Below, in pieces: positions 59,275-64,000 of a stretch of 64,000 nucleotides of DNA (positions within the stretch are counted from its first letter, which is position 1; each line of letters starts with the position of its first letter). Where the stretch lies: the NCBI RefSeq assembly GCF_011752815.1, contig NZ_VWWV01000001.1, positions 248,001 to 312,000 on the forward strand, read 5' to 3'. Made by a program: the position numbers and the translations under genes. Source of the stretch: Enterobacter sp. Cy-643 (lineage in GTDB: Bacteria > Pseudomonadota > Gammaproteobacteria > Enterobacterales > Enterobacteriaceae). The notes beneath the pieces were generated by a model that saw only the letters and a program-made list of their open reading frames with translations, did no database searches and was not told the DNA's origin.

Positions 59275-59639
59275 ATATAAATATCAATTTGGTGATCGTC
59301 GGAAGGTTTGTTCACGCCGGTGGCCTTGATCTGCTGCTGTTCCTGTTTCTGCTGAGCTTCCTCAGCCTGCTTGCGCTGAAGCTGAGCCAGCTGGGCCTGC
59401 AGCATTTTTATCTCGGTCTGAAGTAACTCGACCTGTTTCTTTTTCTCTTCAGCTGGACGATCCGGCGTGCTGGAGGCTTCTCTCAGTTTCTCCGTCAGCT
59501 GGGTAATTTTTTTACTGATCTGGGCAATCTGCGCGGCTGTGCTGTTATCAGTGCTGCCGGAGGCAGAAGAGGACCCGGTAGCTGTGCCGGTGGTCAGCTG
59601 AGAGCCCTGAAGAGCATTACTGGATATTGTAGTCATCAT
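59271..59639 (-). CDS. FlxA-like coiled-coil protein
   Basis: This 122-residue protein has a Ser/Thr/Gly-rich start ([17 protein letters not shown]), then a heptad-like charged coiled coil (about 36-100: [35 protein letters not shown], then Gln/Glu-rich repeats) and the end DDHQIDIYI that is typical of the FlxA family. FlxA genes in E. coli are controlled by the flagellar sigma factor FliA; the function is unknown. Two adjacent ATGs (59639 and 59636) follow AAAGGAG, and the second has the better spacing. In K-12 the xap genes occupy this site. Confidence 0.8.
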   Translation of the reverse strand: MMTTISSNALQGSQLTTGTATGSSSASGSTDNSTAAQIAQISKKITQLTEKLREASSTPDRPAEEKKKQVELLQTEIKMLQAQLAQLQRKQAEEAQQKQEQQQIKATGVNKPSDDHQIDIYI

Positions 59640-59721
59640 AACTCCTTTGATGGAATGGTAAGGGAGTTATCGGCCTGGCCGCGAGGAAGTTGATAATTTT
59701 TTGACGATGGGATTTTCAGAT

Positions 59722-59782
59722 ATCGCAGATAGCAAAAAGGCGCCTTTAGGGCGCCTTTCCACATTGGTGGGTCGTGCAGGAT
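59722..59782. repeat. 61-bp direct repeat, copy 1 (tRNA-Lys 3' end plus terminator)
   Basis: Identical to 59869-59929. It includes an 18-nt fragment of the tRNA-Lys 3' end (complement, 59765-59782) and the following transcription terminator, but no tRNA body. It is a relic of a duplicated or deleted tRNA gene. Confidence 0.9.
59734..59758 (-). terminator. Duplicate tRNA-operon terminator, distal copy
   Basis: GGCGCC stem with CTAAA loop and T5 on the minus strand, inside copy 1 of the 61-bp repeat. It is a back-up terminator for the valine-lysine tRNA operon. Confidence 0.8.
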
Positions 59783-59868
59783 GGTATTGCCCTGCGGGCT
59801 CGTCGCAAGCGACGCGCAAAATCAAAAGCGATTTTGTCGAACCTGCTGCAGGCTCGAACCCTGCCCGA

Positions 59869-59929
59869 ATCGCAGATAGCAAAAAGGCGCCTTTAGGGCG
59901 CCTTTCCACATTGGTGGGTCGTGCAGGAT
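59869..59929. repeat. 61-bp direct repeat, copy 2 (overlaps tRNA-Lys)
   Basis: Identical to 59722-59782, 147 bp away. This copy joins the complete tRNA-Lys gene and carries its primary terminator. Confidence 0.9.
59881..59905 (-). terminator. Primary terminator of the tRNA-Val/tRNA-Lys operon
   Basis: GGCGCC/GGCGCC stem with CTAAA loop, T5 on the minus strand, 7 nt after the end of tRNA-Lys. Confidence 0.88.
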
Positions 59930-59987
59930 TCGAACCTGCGACCAATTGATTAAAAGTCAACTGCTCTACCAACTGAGCTAACGACCC
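59912..59987 (-). tRNA. lysV: tRNA-Lys (anticodon TTT)
   Basis: This 76-nt cloverleaf includes the encoded CCA. Acceptor GGGTCGT pairs with ACGACCC, the anticodon arm reads TTGAC-TTTTAAT-CAATT, and the T loop is TTCGAAT. It is the last gene of a leftward operon of three tRNA-Val genes and one tRNA-Lys, the same set as valU-valX-valY-lysV in E. coli. Confidence 0.96.
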
Positions 59988-59989
59988 GA

Positions 59990-60065
59990 TGGTGGGTGAT
60001 GACGGGCTCGAACCGCCGACCCCCTCCGTGTAAAGGAGGTGCTCTACCAACTGAGCTAATCACCC
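59990..60065 (-). tRNA. valY: tRNA-Val (anticodon TAC), copy nearest tRNA-Lys
   Basis: 76 nt with encoded CCA. Acceptor GGGTGAT/ATCACCC, anticodon arm CCTCC-TTTACAC-GGAGG (fully paired), T loop TTCGAGC. It is 2 nt from tRNA-Lys. Confidence 0.95.
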
Positions 60066-60098
60066 AAACTTCGGTACTGCTAATTTCGTAAGAGGAGA

Positions 60099-60174
60099 TG
60101 GTGGGTGATGACGGGCTCGAACCGCCGACCCCCTCCGTGTAAAGGAGATGCTCTACCAACTGAGCTAATCACCC
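60099..60174 (-). tRNA. valX: tRNA-Val (anticodon TAC), middle copy
   Basis: 76 nt, identical to the neighbouring copies except in the anticodon stem, where TCTCC replaces CCTCC and creates a U-G pair at positions 27-43. Confidence 0.95.
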
Positions 60175-60217
60175 ATCTCTAAATCTCTTACTTCACATTC
60201 CGGGTCACTCTAAAGAG

Positions 60218-60293
60218 TGGTGGGTGATGACGGGCTCGAACCGCCGACCCCCTCCGTGTAAAGGAGATGCTCTACCAACTGAGCTAATCACCC
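60218..60293 (-). tRNA. valU: tRNA-Val (anticodon TAC), promoter-proximal copy
   Basis: 76 nt, same sequence as the middle copy (U-G pair at 27-43). It is first in the operon, 17 nt after the -10 box. Confidence 0.95.
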
Positions 60294-60310
60294 CCGGTTT
60301 GTGGAGTCGC

Positions 60311-60338
60311 ATTATAGGGACAGTTGAAAATGAGTCAA
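60311..60338 (-). promoter_or_regulatory. Promoter of the tRNA-Val/Lys operon
   Basis: On the minus strand TTGACT and TATAAT are 16 bp apart, followed by a GC-rich discriminator (GCGACTCC), typical of stringently controlled stable-RNA promoters. Confidence 0.85.
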
Positions 60339-60458
60339 CGCATTTTCTAAAGTTTTTATTCGTTCGTCTTAAAATTAAACGATGCGATCAAGAAACAGGC
60401 ATTGGCGTTTGATTTATCATCAAATTCTCTGCTTTCCCGCTATCTACAGGCATCAACA

Positions 60459-60486
60459 TTGAGGAATTAGCGCACAGTGATAGAAT
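60459..60486 (+). promoter_or_regulatory. Candidate promoter of gltX
   Basis: TTGAGG and TAGAAT are separated by 16 bp, 66 nt before the gltX start. The region diverges from the tRNA promoter. Confidence 0.45.
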
Positions 60487-60552
60487 GTTGCCTGTTAATT
60501 TTCCCTGGCAATTGCCGCTTTGCCGGCAAATATGTGTAACTAAGGCCGTTTA

Positions 60553-61968
60553 ATGAAAATCAAAACTCGCTTTGCGCCAAGCCCAACAGGCTATCTGCAC
60601 GTTGGCGGTGCCCGTACTGCTCTCTACTCCTGGCTGTTTGCTCGTCATAACAAAGGCGAGTTCGTGCTGCGTATAGAAGACACCGACCTCGAGCGTTCAA
60701 CCCCGGAAGCCATCGAAGCGATTATGGACGGGATGAACTGGCTGAGCCTGCAGTGGGATGAGGGCCCGTACTATCAGACCAAGCGTTTTGATCGTTACAA
60801 CCAGGCCATCGACGAAATGCTGGCTGCGGGCACGGCGTATAAGTGCTATTGCTCTAAAGAGCGCCTTGAGGCCTTGCGTGAAGAGCAAATGGCCAATAAC
60901 GAGAAACCTCGTTATGACGGTCGCTGCCGCCATAGCCATGAGCACCATGCTGATGACGAACCGTGTGTTGTGCGTTTCGCCAACCCGCAGGAAGGTTCCG
61001 TCATCTTTGATGATCAGATCCGTGGCCCGATCGAATTCAGTAACCAGGAACTGGACGACCTGATCATTCGCCGTACCGATGGCTCTCCAACTTATAACTT
61101 CTGCGTAGTGGTGGACGACTGGGATATGGAGATCACCCACGTGATCCGTGGTGAAGACCATATCAACAACACGCCGCGCCAGATCAACATCCTGAAGGCG
61201 CTGAACGCGCCGGTTCCGCTATATGCCCACGTTTCCATGATCAACGGCGACGACGGTAAAAAGCTGTCTAAGCGTCACGGGGCGGTGAGTGTGATGCAGT
61301 ACCGCGACGACGGCTACCTGCCGGAAGCGTTGCTCAATTATCTGGTGCGTCTGGGCTGGTCCCACGGTGACCAGGAAATCTTCTCTCGCGAAGAGATGAT
61401 TGAGATGTTCAGCCTGAACGCGGTAAGCAAGTCAGCCAGCGCCTTCAATACTGAAAAACTTCAGTGGCTCAACCACCATTACATCAATACGCTGGAGCCA
61501 GAGTATGTGGCAACGCATCTGCAATGGCACATCGAGCAGGAAAATATTGATACGCGTAACGGTCCGCAGCTGTCTGAACTGGTGAAACTGCTGGGTGAAC
61601 GCTGCAAAACCCTGAAAGAGATGGCGCAGACCTGCCGCTACTTCTACGAAGATTTCAGCGAGTTTGATGCTGACGCCGCGAAAAAGCATTTACGCCCGGT
61701 TGCGCGTCAGCCGCTGGAAGTGGTGCGTGATAAACTGGCCGCGTTGAGCGACTGGACCGCCGAAAATGTTCATCACGCTATACAGGCCACGGCCGATGAG
61801 CTGGAAGTTGGGATGGGCAAAGTGGGGATGCCGCTGCGTGTTGCAGTGACCGGTGCAGGTCAGTCTCCTGGCCTTGATGTCACCGTACATGCCATTGGCA
61901 AACAGCGTTCCGTGGCACGCATCAATAAAGCGCTCGATTTTATCAGCGAGCGTGAAGCTCAGCAGTAA
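60553..61968 (+). CDS. gltX: Glutamyl-tRNA synthetase GltX
   Basis: GltX charges tRNA-Glu with glutamate. The 471-residue product equals K-12 in length. Class I motifs are present: the HIGH-type [15 protein letters not shown] and the KMSKS-type [14 protein letters not shown]. The zinc-binding region CYCSKERL with CRHSHEHH is also present. ATG at 60553 follows TAAGGCCG. It is convergent with the yfeC/yfeD pair across a region with several hairpins. Confidence 0.98.
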   Translation: MKIKTRFAPSPTGYLHVGGARTALYSWLFARHNKGEFVLRIEDTDLERSTPEAIEAIMDGMNWLSLQWDEGPYYQTKRFDRYNQAIDEMLAAGTAYKCYCSKERLEALREEQMANNEKPRYDGRCRHSHEHHADDEPCVVRFANPQEGSVIFDDQIRGPIEFSNQELDDLIIRRTDGSPTYNFCVVVDDWDMEITHVIRGEDHINNTPRQINILKALNAPVPLYAHVSMINGDDGKKLSKRHGAVSVMQYRDDGYLPEALLNYLVRLGWSHGDQEIFSREEMIEMFSLNAVSKSASAFNTEKLQWLNHHYINTLEPEYVATHLQWHIEQENIDTRNGPQLSELVKLLGERCKTLKEMAQTCRYFYEDFSEFDADAAKKHLRPVARQPLEVVRDKLAALSDWTAENVHHAIQATADELEVGMGKVGMPLRVAVTGAGQSPGLDVTVHAIGKQRSVARINKALDFISEREAQQ

Positions 61969-61985
61969 ACGTCGCAAAATGTAAA

Positions 61986-62009
61986 AAGCCGGTGCTTAGC
62001 CACCGGCTT
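61986..62009 (-). terminator. Hairpin copy 1 downstream of gltX, terminator for the minus-strand genes
   Basis: A 24-bp hairpin sequence identical to 62149-62172. Only its minus-strand side is followed by T5 (CTTTTTACATTTT), so it can end the leftward yfeC/yfeD transcript. Confidence 0.75.
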
Positions 62010-62148
62010 AAAATTGCTGACAAAGGGGAAAAAAGCGTGGTTTTTCCCCCAGTGTAGTTATCAGCCGAAAATCAATGAATTGATTTTCCTGTTTTTTTAA
62101 CGAGCCGTCTGATTTTACTTCTCGCGTCAGAGGTTTGTCTGCTGTCTG

Positions 62149-62178
62149 AAGCCGGTGCTTAGCCACCGGCTTTTTTAT
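62149..62178 (+). terminator. Hairpin copy 2, terminator for gltX
   Basis: The second identical 24-bp copy (AAGCCGGTG arm, CACCGGCTT arm) is followed by TTTTTTATTT on the plus strand. It ends the gltX transcript. Confidence 0.8.
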
Positions 62179-62535
62179 TTACTCATTCTTTTGAATTCCG
62201 AGGCGGTTCAGCAGACCTTCACTGCCTTCACGCTCAAGGATTGCGGTCATTTTATGCTGTTCTTCTTCGGATAAGGTACGCAGGGCGTTTAGCATCAGCT
62301 GTTCCAGTGGCGTGCGAGGGACGCTATAAGATGCCACTTTTTCGTTCATTTTGCTGGTGTTATAAAGGAACGTTTTGACCTGCTCGGAGATATAAACAAA
62401 TCTTGCTTTACCGCCTGGAACGCCTCGTTTTTCACTGGTTTCCCAGTTATGTTTCAGTATCCATTTATTGATAGTCTGGCGGGTGTAACCCGTCATCTCT
62501 GCCAGTTCATCGGTGGTCATCTTTTCCTTGAACAT
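62179..62535 (-). CDS. yfeD: DNA-binding-like protein, YfeC/YfeD family (downstream paralogue)
   Basis: This 118-residue DUF1323-type protein has an N-terminal helix-turn-helix (MTTDELAEMTGYTRQTINKW) and the conserved GGKARFVYISEQVKTFL segment, then a C-terminal helical part ending LLNRLGIQKNE. It is a paralogue of the next gene. By position it corresponds to yfeD, although its sequence is closer to YfeC than K-12 YfeD is. A phage-derived regulatory origin is often suggested for the family; function is unknown. AAAGGA precedes the ATG. Confidence 0.78.
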   Translation of the reverse strand: MFKEKMTTDELAEMTGYTRQTINKWILKHNWETSEKRGVPGGKARFVYISEQVKTFLYNTSKMNEKVASYSVPRTPLEQLMLNALRTLSEEEQHKMTAILEREGSEGLLNRLGIQKNE

Positions 62536-62582
62536 TTGTAATCCTTTATTTTTCCTGACGCCGGCAGGAAACAGCCGGGCAA

Positions 62583-62939
62583 TTACTCGCGATCGCGGAT
62601 ACCCAGCCGCGTAAGTAAACCGGCAATGCCGTCCCGCAGCAGCATGGCAGACATCTTTTTCTGTTCGCTGTCGGACATTTGCTGAACGGAGTTGATCAGC
62701 AGATTTTCCAGGGAGGCATCCGTTGTGCTGTAGCGGGCTGTACTTTCCGTCACTCGTCGGGTGCTGTTAATAAATTCCCTGACCTGCTCATCTATATGTA
62801 TCAGCCGCGCTTTGCCGCCCTGAACGCCGGGTTTAGGTGAGGTTTCCCAATTTTCTTTACGTACCCACTTATTGATGGTCTGGCGGCTGTAGCCGGTGAT
62901 AACGGCCAGTTCTTCGGGTGTCATTCTTTCCTTGAGCAC
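62583..62939 (-). CDS. yfeC: DNA-binding-like protein YfeC
   Basis: This 118-residue DUF1323 protein (K-12 YfeC: 114) has the helix-turn-helix MTPEELAVITGYSRQTINKW and the end GLLTRLGIRDRE. It begins with GTG at 62939, with AAAAGGA at good spacing. It lies 47 nt upstream of its paralogue and was probably duplicated from it. It stands between gltX and the tRNA-Ala genes, as in K-12. Confidence 0.85.
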   Translation of the reverse strand: MLKERMTPEELAVITGYSRQTINKWVRKENWETSPKPGVQGGKARLIHIDEQVREFINSTRRVTESTARYSTTDASLENLLINSVQQMSDSEQKKMSAMLLRDGIAGLLTRLGIRDRE

Positions 62940-63106
62940 AGTGATTCCTTTTCATTGCGGCCGAAACGGCTTTGTTAGTGGTTCATTTTATTGAACTGAC
63001 TAAGGCGAAACTGTGACAGAATTAACTACAACGGGATGATATGCAACCGAGAATTGCCAAAGGCGATGGCTTTTTAGGCGATTGATCGCGGAAGAACAAA
63101 TTGCCG

Positions 63107-63135
63107 TTGACACGCTATGTGGGGTTTCATATTAT
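63107..63135 (+). promoter_or_regulatory. Promoter of the tRNA-Ala pair
   Basis: TTGACA and TATTAT are exactly 17 bp apart, followed by a GC-rich discriminator (GCCGCCCG). The first tRNA starts 34 bp on. Confidence 0.88.
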
Positions 63136-63169
63136 GCCGCCCGTCAACACGACAAGGTCTTTACGGTTT

Positions 63170-63245
<76 letters not shown>

Positions 63246-63291
63246 AATCTTCACCAGCAGATTGGGTACCGTAAAATAAGCACCTGTCCGT

Positions 63292-63367
<76 letters not shown>

Positions 63368-63373
63368 AAATTT

Positions 63374-63400
63374 AAAACCCTCGCTTAGGCGGGGGTTTTT
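63374..63400 (+). terminator. Terminator of the tRNA-Ala operon
   Basis: AAAACCCTCGC and GCGGGGGTTTT (one T-G pair) around TTAG, followed by T. Confidence 0.88.
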
Positions 63401-63601
63401 GCTTTTCAGACCCAAACACACCTGCTTTTGGCTACCCTCGGTAAAAAAACCTCAACTTATGTCCGCTTGTTCTATTATTTCTGCTGTACGGTAAGTTCTG
63501 CTTTTGTGCAGGCCTGAAACTTGATTCGCTCAATAAATAAACGTAATCTTGCCGGCGAAAATTACTTGTTAAGCAATCACATAAAATTAACACCAGGGCC
63601 T

Positions 63602-64000
63602 ATGATTATTTACAAAATGATAAGAAAAATAGCGATTGCCCTGGCGTTATGTTTACTCCTCATTCCCTTTTCTCGTTATATTTCACCGACAACCGTTGTT
63701 GATGGACATAAAACTTACCTCGCCTATCTGCCCCTCAGCTTTATAATGGCAATGATTATTATTTATGGCCGGTCTGCGATTATTCCGCTCACGCTAGGGT
63801 CGCTGGTTATTTACAGTTGGCTACTTGATTTAGCCGTTGTGCCGCTGGTGGCTTTTATTTTCTGCCTGCTATTCCCCTTATTGATTGCCAGTTTAATTAC
63901 CCGCCGTTATGTGGGCCGCCGCTGGCGTTTTGGGTTGCCTAATCAAGGCATGGGGCAGCGTATTTTTTGGCTTGGCTTTGCCGCCCCGTTGACCATCAAA
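63602..64000 (+). CDS. pdeA: N-terminal part of cyclic-di-GMP phosphodiesterase PdeA (YfeA), partial
   Basis: An ATG at 63602 opens a frame of 133 codons that runs off the window. It encodes four or five hydrophobic helices (IALALCLLLIPFSRYI, YLPLSFIMAMIIIYG, LVVYSW-like, VPLVAFIFCLLFPLLIASLI) and conserved blocks RWRFGLP and QRIFWLGFAAPLTIK that align with the MASE1-type membrane sensor of E. coli PdeA. The GGDEF/EAL domains lie beyond the window. The position after the tRNA-Ala pair matches K-12. Confidence 0.8.
   Translation, partial: MIIYKMIRKIAIALALCLLLIPFSRYISPTTVVDGHKTYLAYLPLSFIMAMIIIYGRSAIIPLTLGSLVIYSWLLDLAVVPLVAFIFCLLFPLLIASLITRRYVGRRWRFGLPNQGMGQRIFWLGFAAPLTIK

Noticed and set aside
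59701-60050. Short open frames across the tRNA cluster
   Set aside because: They are read through tRNA genes and their duplicated terminators; the repeated peptide GAFLLSAI comes from the 61-bp repeat.

Overview
The window is chromosomal DNA from a gammaproteobacterium of the order Enterobacterales. Almost every housekeeping gene has a recognisable Escherichia coli K-12 counterpart of nearly the same length (tmcA, dapE, acrD, tktB-talA-maeB, hemF-amiA, cysPUWAM, pdxK, crr-ptsI-ptsH, cysK, zipA-ligA, gltX), and the gene order follows the K-12 segment from ypfJ to pdeA. The species is not E. coli, Salmonella or a typical Klebsiella. Several accessory blocks sit where K-12 carries something else. 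I cannot name the genus from sequence alone.

Layout. 1-4.9 kb: end of ypfJ, tmcA, ypfH, then ypfN-dapE-yffB on the other strand and the 19-residue gene ypfM. 5-8.1 kb: the RND pump gene acrD. 8.2-15.3 kb: a nitrate block with the sensor/regulator pair narQ-narP divergent from a periplasmic nitrate reductase operon napFDABC that lacks napGH. 15.37-15.93 kb: a non-coding nest of inverted repeats. 16-23.4 kb: nudK, ypfG, tktB, talA, maeB. 23.4-36.7 kb: the main accessory region, described below. 36.8-46.3 kb: hemF, amiA, ypeA, yfeZ, yfeY, yfeX, cysPUWA, cysM. 46.4-47.6 kb: an inserted exported bicupin oxalate decarboxylase. 48-57.3 kb: pdxK, crr-ptsI-ptsH, cysK, cysZ, zipA, ligA, ypeB. 57.3-64 kb: yfeH, yfeR, a flxA-like gene, a tRNA-Val x3/tRNA-Lys cluster, gltX, two yfeC/yfeD paralogues, two tRNA-Ala genes and the start of pdeA.

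The most interesting system lies between maeB and hemF, the site where E. coli carries the ethanolamine (eut) microcompartment operon. Here that site holds a complete glycyl-radical choline-degrading microcompartment operon of the type II (GRM2-like) class. Thirteen tightly spaced genes run leftward from 34388 to 23457: three near-identical hexamer shell proteins, a CoA-acylating aldehyde dehydrogenase (CutF), a pentamer vertex protein, an alcohol dehydrogenase (CutO), choline trimethylamine-lyase (CutC) with a duplicated non-catalytic N-terminal module, its activase (CutD), a fourth shell protein with a long tail, the phosphotransacylase PduL, a flavoprotein-like protein and two paired small multidrug resistance (SMR) transporter subunits. 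The pathway implied is choline to trimethylamine plus acetaldehyde, then acetaldehyde to ethanol and to acetyl-CoA and acetyl-phosphate.

Between this operon and hemF lie three regulatory genes on the same strand: a TetR repressor, a membrane-anchored winged-helix regulator and its FidL-like partner (a MarT/FidL-type pair). Upstream of the tetR gene is a perfect FNR consensus followed at once by a perfect 26-bp inverted-repeat operator. Its spacing fits a leaderless, FNR-activated, autorepressed transcript. This suggests oxygen control plus effector control of the neighbouring locus, but that link is an inference.
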